From NCBI RefSeq assembly GCF_900163545.1, contig NZ_FUHW01000014.1, positions 1-64,000 on the forward strand: DNA of 64,000 nucleotides, in the 5' to 3' direction. The notes under the pieces are model-generated. The model saw only the letters and a list, made by a program, of their open reading frames with translations, made no database searches and was not told the DNA's origin. Of the stretch, positions 19,592-28,279 are shown one piece after another. The position numbers and the translations under genes were made by a program. The DNA is from Arthrobacter rhombi (GTDB lineage Bacteria; Actinomycetota; Actinomycetes; Actinomycetales; Micrococcaceae). Numbering within the stretch: the stretch's first letter is position 1; every line of letters begins with the position of its first letter.

Positions 19592-19611
19592 TATACTAAA
19601 TCGTATACTAT
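19592..19611. promoter_or_regulatory. TATACTA direct repeat with a GTATAC palindrome
   Basis: TATACTA occurs twice, 12 bases apart (19592 and 19604), in an A+T-rich patch. The second copy sits in ATCGTATACTAT (19600-19611), a near-palindrome centred on GTATAC of the kind bound by some GntR/FadR-type regulators. It lies 130-150 bases upstream of the minus-strand MFS gene and about 180 upstream of the plus-strand phospholipase-like gene. The rest of the 19465-19790 gap shows no gene I can support. Confidence 0.35.
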
Positions 19612-19790
19612 CCAGTGTGAGGGGGAACACTCGCACCGTCAACCCCCTGCATGGGGTCCTGATCAACGCCCGTCTGCTCACCGGCTGCGGGGCATCCGCG
19701 GACAAGGCCCCGGGGCCGCCCGCGTCGCAGTTTTCTCGGGCTCAACGAGTCGCACGGCCGCCGGCGGTGACATCGGACTAAACTCGCACC

Positions 19791-21041
19791 ATGCCTTCCG
19801 TGATACCAGCCCCCGTGATGGCGGGTTTGAAAAAAACGACCACCCGACTGGCCCTGGCCTTCGTAGCCGTACAGGCCACGGTTGTTGCTGGCCTGGTGAT
19901 CTTCGATGCCCTGAAGCGCCGCCAACGGAGCCAACGGGTCGGGTTCCCGCGCCCAGGAGTTTTCGATGCCCCCGTCCAGGAATCCGAGACGAAGATCTAC
20001 ACCTACGGTGAGGACCTCTACGCCGATATGCTGGCCGCCATCCGAGGCGCCAGGGAACACGTTTTCCTTGAGACCTTCATTTGGAAATCCGATGCGACCG
20101 GGCAACGGTTCAAGGAAGCCTTGAACGAGGCCGCCCGGCGTGGCGTCGAAGTATTCGTCATCTATGACGGCTTCGCCAACCTCGTCGTCCCCCGCTCCTT
20201 CTACCAATTTCATCCCAAGATCCGGGTCTACCGCTTCCCCGTGCTACGCCCCTCCCGGTTGTTCACCCCACTGCGAAGCACCGGCCTGGACCACCGCAAA
20301 TTGCTGGTCGTGGACGGCGAAACCGCATTCGCCGGCGGCTATAACATCGGTGATCTGTACGCCACCGAATGGCGCGACACCCATCTTCGCCTCACAGGCC
20401 CCGCGGTCTGGGAACTGCGCCAGGCATTTCTGGATGTCTGGAACTCAGTATGCGGTCGGCCGGAAATCCCTCACCAGCCCGCACTGACCTGGGATCCGCA
20501 CATTCGTACGGCCAACAACATGCCCTCCCATTTGGTGTACCCCATCCGGGGCGTCTACCTCGACGCCATTAACCGGGCCAGCGACCGGATCTACATGACC
20601 ACCGCCTATTTCATCCCGGACCGGCAAATTCTTGATTCGCTGCTCGCCGCCAGCAGGCGGGGCGTCGACGTCCGGCTGATCCTTCCGGAGGATTCCAACC
20701 ACGTCCTGGCCGACTGGCTCGCCCGAGGGTTCTTCACCGCCATGCTGCGGGAAGGGATCTCCGTGCTGCTGTACAGGAACGCGATGATCCACGCCAAGAC
20801 CGCCACCATCGACGGCCAATGGTCCACGATCGGCACTGCCAACATCGACCGATTGAGCCTGACCGGAAACTACGAAACGAATCTGGAGATCCACGATCCG
20901 GCATTCGCCGAAAAAATGGAGCGGATCTTCCTGGTCGACAGCACCAATTGCCGGCAACTGACGTTATCCGGCTGGAGCAAGCAGAACCCGGCGGCCAAAG
21001 TCAGCGAAGTCATTTTGATCCCCTTGCGCCCGTTCCTCTAA
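19791..21041 (+). CDS. Cardiolipin synthase-like protein (phospholipase D superfamily)
   Basis: 416 residues. A single N-terminal hydrophobic segment (LALAFVAVQATVVAGLVIF) anchors it in the membrane. Two HKD motifs are intact: H168 in LDHRKLLVVDGETAFAGG and H334 in IHAKTATIDGQWSTIGTANID, so the enzyme should be active, most likely joining two phosphatidylglycerols into cardiolipin. It is shorter than E. coli ClsA because it has only one anchor. The ATG lies six bases after TAAACT with no ribosome-binding site, fitting leaderless expression. The first element of the repeated small-RNA family follows it. Confidence 0.88.
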   Translation: MPSVIPAPVMAGLKKTTTRLALAFVAVQATVVAGLVIFDALKRRQRSQRVGFPRPGVFDAPVQESETKIYTYGEDLYADMLAAIRGAREHVFLETFIWKSDATGQRFKEALNEAARRGVEVFVIYDGFANLVVPRSFYQFHPKIRVYRFPVLRPSRLFTPLRSTGLDHRKLLVVDGETAFAGGYNIGDLYATEWRDTHLRLTGPAVWELRQAFLDVWNSVCGRPEIPHQPALTWDPHIRTANNMPSHLVYPIRGVYLDAINRASDRIYMTTAYFIPDRQILDSLLAASRRGVDVRLILPEDSNHVLADWLARGFFTAMLREGISVLLYRNAMIHAKTATIDGQWSTIGTANIDRLSLTGNYETNLEIHDPAFAEKMERIFLVDSTNCRQLTLSGWSKQNPAAKVSEVILIPLRPFL

Positions 21042-21132
21042 GACAACCGGGGGCTCCGCCCAGCGATGGATCGCCAGTTAACTCCTACCCTCCGCACAGC
21101 CGACTCCCAGCTGTCATGGCTAAGCTCGTCAG

Positions 21133-21194
21133 TACCTCAAAAAGGTGCGAGTGATGAAAAGGCCCCTGGAAACCAGTTCTGGTTTCCAGGGGCC
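21133..21194 (+). ncRNA. Putative small RNA, copy 1 of a five-copy family
   Basis: TAAGCT (21121-21126) stands six bases before the predicted 5' end. The RNA would open with a small hairpin (ACCT, loop, AGGT), continue with the conserved GCGAGTGATGA, and end in a perfect 14-bp stem with a six-base loop (arms 21161-21174 and 21181-21194). A short run of T and C follows rather than a long T tract. It lies between the cardiolipin synthase-like gene and a convergent ABC transporter, so the stem may also end transcription from both sides. This copy has the least conserved sequence upstream of its -10 box. Confidence 0.55.
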
Positions 21195-21197
21195 TAC

Positions 21198-23093
21198 TCA
21201 TATCACGGGCCGAGCCGGCCCGGCCACTTGCAGTCCGTCAGCCTCGGCACGAGCGCGCAGCAGGCGAGCGAACGGCCCCTCGGCCGAACGCAATTGGGCA
21301 GGTGTCCCCCGTTCGACGATGCGTCCCGAGTCCAGGACCACCAGTTGATCGGCCCGTTCCACCGTGGATAGACGGTGCGCGATCGTCACCGTGGTCCGTC
21401 CGGCAGCCAACCGATCCAGGGCGGCCTGAACCTGGGCCTCCGTGGTGTTGTCCAGCGCCGACGTCGCTTCGTCCAAGACCAGGATCCGAGGATTGCGCAG
21501 AACGGTCCGGGCAATCGCCAGTCGCTGCTGTTCCCCACCCGAGAACCGGTGTCCCCGAGCTCCGACGAAGGTGTCCAGCCCATCCGGCAGCGAGGCGACG
21601 AGCTCGTCGATCTGTGCGGCTTCGAGGGCAGCCCACAACAGGTCGTCGGTGGCTTCGGGGGCGGCCAGACGGAGGTTCTCCCGGATGGAAGCGTGGATCA
21701 GATAGGACTCCTGAGAGACGACACCGACGATCTGAGCCAGGTCGGCAGGAGCCAGCTTCCTGACATCGACTCCATCGATGGTGATGCGTCCGATCGTTGC
21801 CTCGTGCAGTCGCGGGATCAGGGCCCCGAGAGTGGATTTCCCCGAACCCGTCGCCCCGACGATCGCCGTCGCGGTCCCCGCGGGCACCACCAGATCGATA
21901 TCGGCCAGGGCCCGGGCTTCGCCGTCGTACGAGAACCCCACGCCTTCGAAGCGCAGTTCCCCGCGGACGGCGCCGGGGTCGATCTGCACGGGGTGTTCGG
22001 GGGCGGTGATCTCCGGGATCAGATCGAGGTATTCGAAGATTCTGCTAAAGAGTGCCATGGCCGTGACCCACTGGACCCCCACGTTCAGCAGGCCCATGAT
22101 CGGACGGAAAATAGTGGATTGCAATGCCGTGAAAGCAACGATGGTGCCAATGCTCATATCACCGGTGGCCGCGGGAAAACCGCCGGCCAGATAAATGGCC
22201 GCGGGGATCGCAGCGAAGACAATCTGCATGGTGGCCATCCGCCAGCGTCCTGCCAGTTGCGAACGTAGTTCCAGGCCGATGAGCCGGTGCGAACTGGCGG
22301 TGAAATCCGCCGCGTCGCGTTCGGTGGTGCCCAGCGTCTTGGCCAGACGCACCCCGGATACCGACAGGCCCTGTTCGACCTGGGTATAGAGGTTCGCCAA
22401 CTCTGCCTGACGATCGGCGGTGATATCGCGCCGCAGCAGGGCGACCCGACGGCTCAGGAAGACCGCCGGGGGGATGACGATGAGCGAGAGGATGCTGAGC
22501 ATCGGGGACAGGGCGACCATGGCAATGGCCGTGGCAACGGCGGTGGTCAGATTCGTGGCGATGGACGTTGCCGTGGTGGTCACCACCGATTGCATCCCCG
22601 CGATGTCGCTGGTGAGCCGCGACTGGATTTCTCCGCCACGGGTCCGGGTGAAGAAGGCCAGCGACTGGGCTTGGAGGTGGGTGAACATACCGGTGCGCAG
22701 GGTATGCATGACCCGTTGCCCCATATCGGTGGCCATCCAGGTCTGGACGACGCCGATCAGGGCAGTAATGGCAGCAATGACCACCATCGCCCCGGTCAGC
22801 CAGGCCAGGAGCGGGGTGTTCCCGTTGGGGATGGCGTCATCAATGATGGCGCGAATCAGAAACGGTTGGGCCAGGCCGGCCACGGAAGCCATGCTGATGA
22901 GCAGCATCAGGAGCGTGATCATCCTCCGGTGCGGAGCGAAGAGGGCGGCGACCCGACGCAGGCTCACCGGATGGCGGGCGAGCTGGCTGCGGTCGTCGGC
23001 ACTGATTTTGCCGGGGCCCGGGCCGCCGGGGGTTCCCCGACTGGTTCCGGCGCGCGGGGTTGAGGGGAGTTCTGGAGTCCGTGCCGGTTTCAT
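21198..23093 (-). CDS. ABC transporter, fused permease and ATPase (multidrug/lipid exporter type)
   Basis: 631 residues. Six membrane helices (about residues 60-340) precede a complete nucleotide-binding domain: Walker A GATGSGKST, Q-loop VVSQES, signature FSGGEQQR, Walker B ILVLDEATSALD and the H-loop in TIAHRLSTVERADQ. It is a half-transporter that should work as a homodimer or heterodimer; no second half is nearby. The ATG at 23093 has AGGAGG eight bases upstream; the GTG at 23102 lies inside that site. It is divergent from a MarR-type gene, and an inverted repeat lies between them, so drug-responsive repression is likely. Confidence 0.93.
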   Translation of the reverse strand: MKPARTPELPSTPRAGTSRGTPGGPGPGKISADDRSQLARHPVSLRRVAALFAPHRRMITLLMLLISMASVAGLAQPFLIRAIIDDAIPNGNTPLLAWLTGAMVVIAAITALIGVVQTWMATDMGQRVMHTLRTGMFTHLQAQSLAFFTRTRGGEIQSRLTSDIAGMQSVVTTTATSIATNLTTAVATAIAMVALSPMLSILSLIVIPPAVFLSRRVALLRRDITADRQAELANLYTQVEQGLSVSGVRLAKTLGTTERDAADFTASSHRLIGLELRSQLAGRWRMATMQIVFAAIPAAIYLAGGFPAATGDMSIGTIVAFTALQSTIFRPIMGLLNVGVQWVTAMALFSRIFEYLDLIPEITAPEHPVQIDPGAVRGELRFEGVGFSYDGEARALADIDLVVPAGTATAIVGATGSGKSTLGALIPRLHEATIGRITIDGVDVRKLAPADLAQIVGVVSQESYLIHASIRENLRLAAPEATDDLLWAALEAAQIDELVASLPDGLDTFVGARGHRFSGGEQQRLAIARTVLRNPRILVLDEATSALDNTTEAQVQAALDRLAAGRTTVTIAHRLSTVERADQLVVLDSGRIVERGTPAQLRSAEGPFARLLRARAEADGLQVAGPARPVI

Positions 23094-23156
23094 CGGCAGC
23101 ACCTCCTGGGTTGAAGGAGTCGCACGGGATGCCCGGCAACTATGCAGAGGTTACCT

Positions 23157-23188
23157 CATTATGTGGAAACCACGCAAATGAGTACACT
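23157..23188. promoter_or_regulatory. Imperfect inverted repeat and -10 box between the ABC exporter and marR-type genes
   Basis: CATTATGTGG (23157-23166) and CCACGCAAATG (23170-23180) form an imperfect inverted repeat around AAA. TACACT (23183-23188) is six bases before the regulator's ATG, so the repeat covers the expected -35 region. This is where a MarR-family repressor would act on both divergent genes. Confidence 0.45.
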
Positions 23189-23194
23189 GACGGT

Positions 23195-23695
23195 ATGACC
23201 GCTGACGCGCCCCCTGGCCTGGCCGACGATCCCGATCTGGGCGACCTTTTTCATGCCGCCTTCCGGGGGTTGCGTCGCCGGTGGACGCACGAATTGGCGC
23301 CCTTCGAACTGACCCCACACCAATGGCGGGCCCTGAATATGTTGGCTCGAGGTTGTGGACCCGGCCCACCCGAGGGGTCGGGAACCACCCCTGAGGCCAG
23401 TCTGCGGTTGAAACAACTGGCCGATTTGCTGCGGATCGCCCCGCGTTCGGCGACCGAGGTCATCGACCAGCTCGAAACCAAGGAGCTGGTGGAGCGGGCT
23501 CCTGACCCGCTGGACCGCCGGGCCGTCCTGATCCGCCTCACCCCCGACGGACAGGAACTCCGCTCCCGGATCCACCAATCGCGCCGCGAACAATCCACCA
23601 AGTATTTTGGTCGCCTGGATTCGGGTGAGCGCGATGAACTGGCGCGGCTGCTGGGCGTTCTGGCCGGGGATGAACCGGTGGCCCACCACCGTTAG
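23195..23695 (+). CDS. MarR-family transcriptional regulator
   Basis: 166 residues. The winged-helix core runs from LTPHQWRALNMLAR through LRLKQLADLLRIAPRSATEVIDQLETKELVERAPDPLDRRAVLIRLTPDGQEL, with the DxRAxxIRLT wing typical of MarR proteins. Helices at each end make the dimer interface. The ATG lies six bases after TACACT, so a leaderless message is likely, and the divergent ABC exporter is the obvious target. A basic tail ends in HHR. The inducing ligand is unknown. Confidence 0.92.
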   Translation: MTADAPPGLADDPDLGDLFHAAFRGLRRRWTHELAPFELTPHQWRALNMLARGCGPGPPEGSGTTPEASLRLKQLADLLRIAPRSATEVIDQLETKELVERAPDPLDRRAVLIRLTPDGQELRSRIHQSRREQSTKYFGRLDSGERDELARLLGVLAGDEPVAHHR

Positions 23696-23737
23696 GACGG
23701 TCCCAGCAGCGGCGGTCACCGCCCCCCTTGCTCCGGC

Positions 23738-24079
23738 TCAATGCTGGTGAGGGACCTCCCCGATCGCGTTCAGGGCGATCGTGGAGTGCGCGAAGGCACC
23801 ACCGGCCCGCATCTCGGCGGCCACCCAGATGGCCTCCATGATCTGCTCGGAACTGGCCCCCTTGCGTTGGGCCAGTTTGCTGTGACCCTCGATGCAATAA
23901 GGACACTGCGTGACATGGGCGACGGCAACGGCGATCAACTGTTTGGTCTGCTCGTCCAGGGCCCCCTCGGCGAAGACCGCCTTGCTGAAGTCCTCGAAGG
24001 CCTGGGTGGCGTTTGGCGTCAACTCTTTGCGACGTTTGGCCACCGCAGGGGTGGCCTGGGGGAAGAGATCATCTGACAT
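23738..24079 (-). CDS. Carboxymuconolactone decarboxylase-family protein (AhpD-like)
   Basis: 113 residues when started at the ATG preceded by GAGGA. The all-helical CMD fold shows in FEDFSKAVFAEGALDEQTKQLIAVAVAHVTQCPYCIEGH, with a redox C59-x-x-C62 followed by H66, as in AhpD-type alkylhydroperoxidases. It probably works as a thiol peroxidase or disulfide reductase in the cytoplasm. No partner AhpC gene is near. The upstream open frame continues to 24151 but carries no conserved sequence. Confidence 0.88.
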   Translation of the reverse strand: MSDDLFPQATPAVAKRRKELTPNATQAFEDFSKAVFAEGALDEQTKQLIAVAVAHVTQCPYCIEGHSKLAQRKGASSEQIMEAIWVAAEMRAGGAFAHSTIALNAIGEVPHQH

Positions 24080-24224
24080 CGTTGGGTCCTCTCCTGAAGT
24101 GCGGCTGGCGCCGGCACCTCCGAACCCGTGAAGCACGGGGATGGTCACCAACCGGTGGCGGGCTCCACGGGTGTGCGGAGCCCACTTTCACTGTAGGCAG
24201 GTGGCACGGACAAAGTCACTGCCC

Positions 24225-24791
24225 TCAGGCAGGGTAGGTGACCACCCCGTCGTCGTCCACTGTTGGTTCAGCACCCCAGCGGCCCAGTTCGTGCTCAGTC
24301 GGTTTCGAGGTATTGGACAGGTGCACGACCTTCCACCCCCGGGCAGCGAGGACATTGGCGATCAGCAGCCGGTGGCAACGCCACGGCATCGGCTCCCCAC
24401 ACATCACCACGACACGCCGCTCCCCTGCCCACCGCAGCAGCCGGTCCACCCCGTTCTCAAACTCCTCGGTGAGCGTATGGTCCGCATAATTTTTGAAGCT
24501 GGCGTTCTGCCAACCGGCGTTGATCATCGGGTCGATGTCCTGCTGCCGGTGCCGGCGGCCCCCGAGTTCGGGCAGGTGGTGATATTCGATACCGCATTCT
24601 GCCAACCACCCGGGCATCTGCTCCTCATCAAATTGCGGGCTCCGACGCGATCCGGGCATCTTGCGCACATCGACGAGCAGCTCGATCCCCGCTGATTCCA
24701 GGGTCGCGGCCACCACCGCCGGAGGGCAGGTCCAATGACCGATGGTCCACATGGTCCCCGCCGGTTCGTTCCCCGATCGTTCCGCTGCCAT
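24225..24791 (-). CDS. DUF488-family protein
   Basis: 188 residues. The core is MWTIGHWTCPPAVVAATLESAGIELLVDVRKMPGSRRSPQFDEE, followed by YHHLPELGGRR, and RRVVVMCGEPMPWRCHRLLIANVLAARGW. The cysteines in MCGEPMPWRCHR are the most conserved family feature. The family is widespread and lacks a firm function; a rhodanese-like or nucleotide-related role has been suggested but I cannot support one here. The start at ATG 24791 is behind a GGGGG run. It is divergent from the SDR gene. Confidence 0.88.
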   Translation of the reverse strand: MAAERSGNEPAGTMWTIGHWTCPPAVVAATLESAGIELLVDVRKMPGSRRSPQFDEEQMPGWLAECGIEYHHLPELGGRRHRQQDIDPMINAGWQNASFKNYADHTLTEEFENGVDRLLRWAGERRVVVMCGEPMPWRCHRLLIANVLAARGWKVVHLSNTSKPTEHELGRWGAEPTVDDDGVVTYPA

Positions 24792-24909
24792 ATCGCCCCC
24801 GATCCGTGACGTGGATGCTCTCCTGCCTAGGATGCACCACAACGCAGATTGTTGTCGAAGGCCCTAGGCTGGGGGCCGCCCGTTCGAACCAATCGGCAGG
24901 AGACCCCCA

Positions 24910-25863
24910 ATGCCTGGCAATAGGACCTGGAGCACCAGGGATATCGGCGATCTGACCGGAACAACGGCGGTGGTCACCGGCGCGAATAACGGCCTGGGAT
25001 TCGCCACGACCCGTGAACTGCTCCTCCATGGCGCGCACGTCGTCCTGGCCTGCCGCGATCTTGACAAGGGAAGGGCAGCTGTCGATCAACTGCGACCGGA
25101 GGTCTTGGCGTCCGTCGGCGAGCTCCGCACGGAAGTCGTTCAGCTCGACCTATCGATTTTGTCCACGGTCCATTCCTTCGCCCAGGCCTTCATGGCCTCC
25201 CACCACCGGTTGGATCTGCTGGTCAATAACGCCGGCGTCATGATGACCCCCTACGGGTTGACCGCCGACGGGCACGAACGTCAATTCGGGACGAACCATC
25301 TGGGGCACTTCGCCCTGACCGGCCTGCTGCTGGGTTCCTTGGCTGCGGCACCGGGTTCCCGCGTCATTTCGCTGTCCAGCCTGGCCCACCGGGGAGGGAC
25401 CATGGATTTCGAGAATCCCCTCTTCTTGGAGGGCGGCTACACGCCCGTAGCCGCCTATAACCGCTCGAAATTGGCCAACCTGCTCTTCACCTACGAGCTG
25501 GACCAACGTTTGCGGGCCGCCGGCCAGGAAACGTTCGCCGTCGCCGCCCATCCCGGAGTGGTGGGCACCGACCTGTTCGGCCACGTCTTTGACCGACCTT
25601 CTCTGCGCCCGGCGCGGGCCCTGTTCAACGCCGTCATGCCACGACCGGCCCAAGGTGCCCGACCGACACTGCGCGCGGCTTCGGACCCCGGGGTGCACGG
25701 AGGGGAGTATTTCGGCCCGGGTGGGCCCGGGGAATGGCGCGGGGCACCCCGGCCAGCGAAGCGGGCGGCAGCTGCGCAGGACCCAGAGAGCGCCCGGCGG
25801 CTCTGGGAGCTCTCCGAGGCCCTGACGCAGGTCAGCTATCTGGATGCACCGTCCCGGGAATGA
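24910..25863 (+). CDS. Short-chain dehydrogenase/reductase (retinol dehydrogenase/protochlorophyllide reductase-like)
   Basis: 317 residues. The Rossmann motif TGANNGLG lies at residues 23-30, LLVNNAGVMMTPYG follows, and the catalytic pair is Y183-x-x-x-K187 in AYNRSKLANLLF. The long C-terminal part with HPGVVGTDLFGH is typical of the subgroup related to light-independent oxidoreductases of uncharacterised substrate. NADP is favoured by the acid-free loop after the second strand (ACRDLDKGR). The ATG is behind AGGAG. It is convergent with a GNAT gene and has no operon partner. Confidence 0.9.
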   Translation: MPGNRTWSTRDIGDLTGTTAVVTGANNGLGFATTRELLLHGAHVVLACRDLDKGRAAVDQLRPEVLASVGELRTEVVQLDLSILSTVHSFAQAFMASHHRLDLLVNNAGVMMTPYGLTADGHERQFGTNHLGHFALTGLLLGSLAAAPGSRVISLSSLAHRGGTMDFENPLFLEGGYTPVAAYNRSKLANLLFTYELDQRLRAAGQETFAVAAHPGVVGTDLFGHVFDRPSLRPARALFNAVMPRPAQGARPTLRAASDPGVHGGEYFGPGGPGEWRGAPRPAKRAAAAQDPESARRLWELSEALTQVSYLDAPSRE

Positions 25864-25895
25864 GCTCCGGGACCGGTTCCCGTGGTGGGCCCCGA

Positions 25896-26408
25896 TCAGA
25901 TCAGCGGCAGTGACATGCCCAGTTCCACCGCCTCCGGACGGCCGGAAACTTCCTGCAGCTCCCCGGTTTCGAAGAACCCCTGACGTCGGTAGAAGTCGCG
26001 GGCGCTCAGATTCTCGGTGACCACCCACAGATCCAATCGTCCGGCATCGGACCGGCGCGCCCACCCGGCTGCCGCGGCCACCAGTTCCCGACCGACGTGC
26101 AGGCCACGCACCGCAGGATCCACCCACATGCCGATGAGTTCGCAGCCCCCGGTCCCCGGCCGCAGGACGGCTCCCGCCAGCCCGTCAGCCATCCGTGTGG
26201 CGGGCCCCGTCGAGAGCGGCGACCAAGCCAGGAACCAGTTGCCCTGTTCCGCGCGGTGACGCCAGCGTTCCTCTTCGAAAGCCGATTCGTGTTCCCAGCT
26301 GGAACTGAAGGCCGATGGTGCGTCCGCTAGTGCCCGGAGCCGCACGGCACGCAGCGCCTGCCAGTCCTCGGTCATGGCCCGGCGGACCTGGGTGTGCATC
26401 ATTCCCAT
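25896..26408 (-). CDS. GNAT-family N-acetyltransferase
   Basis: About 170 residues. The acetyl-CoA signature is LIGMWVDPAVRGLHVGRELVAAAAGWARRSDAGRL, with RGLHVG as the pyrophosphate-binding loop. The N-terminal FSSSWEHESAFEEERWRHR is common in amino-group acetyltransferases acting on small molecules. LDLWVVTENLSARDFYRRQGF closes the fold. The substrate is unknown. The start is ambiguous among ATGs at 26408, 26402 and 26399, none with a strong ribosome-binding site. It is separated by 60 bases from the iron-related fusion gene upstream. Confidence 0.88.
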   Translation of the reverse strand: MGMMHTQVRRAMTEDWQALRAVRLRALADAPSAFSSSWEHESAFEEERWRHRAEQGNWFLAWSPLSTGPATRMADGLAGAVLRPGTGGCELIGMWVDPAVRGLHVGRELVAAAAGWARRSDAGRLDLWVVTENLSARDFYRRQGFFETGELQEVSGRPEAVELGMSLPLI

Positions 26409-26468
26409 ATTTTCCCACGCCGGACGGCAATCCCGCCCTGCATGACGGGCCACGACGCGGATTCGGCC

Positions 26469-28202
26469 CTAGGCTTCGGCCCGTCCAGCGCGCCAGTACC
26501 CCATGAAGGAGACCTGTTTGCGGTCGATTCCCACCTCACGGACCAGATAGCGTCGCATCGCTTTGATGACTCCCGCCTCGCCGGCGAGCCAGGCATAGAA
26601 GGGTTGGCCCGCTCCGGCTGTGGTCTCCCACAGGATGTCGGTATCGACGTCCACGTCCTCTAGATCATTGCCCGGGTCCACGGCACCGGCCCCCGGGAGT
26701 GCGACCGCCGAACGCACTGCCGCCTCCAGGAGCGTGCCCGGGGCTTGCATGCCACGCGGAAGCCATTGCACGGTGACACCGGAGCGGGTAAAGGAACCCT
26801 GGATATCCTCCACCGAGGGGACCTCGATGAACGCGTCTCCGGTGATCCCCGGTGGTAGTGATTCCAAGATCGAGCAGATGGCTGGAGCCGCCGTTTCGTC
26901 TCCAGCCAGCAGAATTCGTCGCGCCGTACCGGGCCGGAATTCGATGCCCCCGTAGTCGTGCCCGCAGAGGGCCCGGTTGGGGCCCAAGATGATGACCTCA
27001 TCGCCGGTTCGGGCTTCGGCCGCCCACACGGAAGCGGGCCCACCGACCAGCACCCCCTTTTCGCGGTGCACGTGCAGCACGAAATCCAGGTCCATTTCCG
27101 GGGACGCCCCTGCATTGCCTGGGTGGCCTGCGGGGCGGAAGGAACGCACCGTATAGGTGCGCATGGCACCGCGTTCGGCAGGGTCCTTGGCGAGCCAGGC
27201 CCGGTACCAGCCGGTCGAGTCTTCCTCGCTGATCAGTCCGCCGGGGGCCAGATCGGCGAAAAGTGTGCGCAGATGAGCCACGGCCCCTTCACCCGCTGGT
27301 GGGACGAGGACCTTGATGCGCAGGTCCAAGGGATGCCCACCCGTGCCGAAGTGTTCGAGTTGGTGCCCAGCCAAGGTCAGGCGGCGGAAGCTGGGGCCAA
27401 GATCCTGGACGTCGACGATCTCCAGGCTGAAGGCCAGCGTCGGGCATACCTCCACGGACGGGCGACGGGGCGTCGGGAGGACGACGGATTCCTCCGGCGC
27501 CTCATTCGCCGGAAGCGCTTCGGCAGGCTGGGCTGCTGGGGGTTGCCCGGTGTGCCCGGTTTCGGGGCGGCGGAACCGGTGGCGTCCAATCGGCAACACC
27601 AAGGGAGTTCCAACCACCGGGTCAGGAATCACCCGTGCCCGGAGCCCAAAGACGTCGTGGACCAATTCGGAGGTGAGGACATCTGATGGGCGCCCGGCGG
27701 CCACGATGTTTCCTTCCAGCAGTGCAAGCAGGTGGTCCGCGTAGCGGGCTGCAAGATTGAGGTCGTGCAGGACCATGACCACTGTCGTCCCCCGCCGACG
27801 GTTCACGGCGGCGATGGCGTCGAGGACCTCGAGTTGCTGGGCGATATCGAGATGCGTTGTCGGCTCGTCCAGGAGCAGCACCTCCGATTCACGGGCCAAC
27901 ACGTCGGCGATCCGTTCGCGCACTGCGGCGGCTTCCTGGCCGTCGGAGTCTTCCGGCAGCAGAGCCACGATTCTGGCCAGGTCATCGACCGGGTAGTCGT
28001 GCAAATCGGTTCCGCCGATCCGCACCGTGCCGGCATCCGGTTTCTGCTTTCCGGCCAGGCCGCGCAGCAACGTGGATTTTCCGGCACCATTGCGCCCGAT
28101 GATCGTGGTGATTTCACCCACCGGGATCTCCACGTTCACGCCGTTGACCACGGTGTCGGACGAATGGGATAAGGACAGGTTCTCCGTTGTCAGGGTCTGC
28201 AT
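26469..28202 (-). CDS. Fusion of a shortened siderophore ABC ATPase with a siderophore-interacting FAD protein
   Basis: 577 residues from the ATG behind AAGGA. Residues 1 to about 220 resemble FecE/FepC ATPases: Walker A GRNGAGKS (37-43), Walker B VLLLDEPTT, H-loop H146, and the C-terminal FGLRARVIPDPVVGTPLVLPIGR. About 50 residues between them are missing compared with the intact ATPase at 31985, including the helical subdomain and the LSGGQ signature; the Q-loop glutamine is Glu (LLPED). After a Pro/Ala-rich linker, residues from about 265 form a siderophore-interacting protein: FAD-binding RTYTVRSFRP, HVHREKGVLVGGPASVWA, and AGDETAAPAICSILESLP. It probably reduces or releases siderophore iron. 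The ATPase part may be inactive. Confidence 0.85.
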   Translation of the reverse strand: MQTLTTENLSLSHSSDTVVNGVNVEIPVGEITTIIGRNGAGKSTLLRGLAGKQKPDAGTVRIGGTDLHDYPVDDLARIVALLPEDSDGQEAAAVRERIADVLARESEVLLLDEPTTHLDIAQQLEVLDAIAAVNRRRGTTVVMVLHDLNLAARYADHLLALLEGNIVAAGRPSDVLTSELVHDVFGLRARVIPDPVVGTPLVLPIGRHRFRRPETGHTGQPPAAQPAEALPANEAPEESVVLPTPRRPSVEVCPTLAFSLEIVDVQDLGPSFRRLTLAGHQLEHFGTGGHPLDLRIKVLVPPAGEGAVAHLRTLFADLAPGGLISEEDSTGWYRAWLAKDPAERGAMRTYTVRSFRPAGHPGNAGASPEMDLDFVLHVHREKGVLVGGPASVWAAEARTGDEVIILGPNRALCGHDYGGIEFRPGTARRILLAGDETAAPAICSILESLPPGITGDAFIEVPSVEDIQGSFTRSGVTVQWLPRGMQAPGTLLEAAVRSAVALPGAGAVDPGNDLEDVDVDTDILWETTAGAGQPFYAWLAGEAGVIKAMRRYLVREVGIDRKQVSFMGYWRAGRAEA

Positions 28203-28279
28203 ACGTTCCTTAGGGGGAAGGGGGTTCTCGGAATGTCTTGGCACAGGAAACGTCCGCTCGGCTGCCCTAGACTGTCGGC

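Noticed and set aside
19563..19781. 72-codon open frame in the gap before the cardiolipin synthase-like gene
   Set aside because: No ribosome-binding site or recognisable sequence; the region looks like a control region with TATACTA repeats.
21161..21194. The stem at 21161 as merely a terminator
   Set aside because: It does probably terminate transcription, but the conserved 5' half shared with four other loci is not explained by termination alone.
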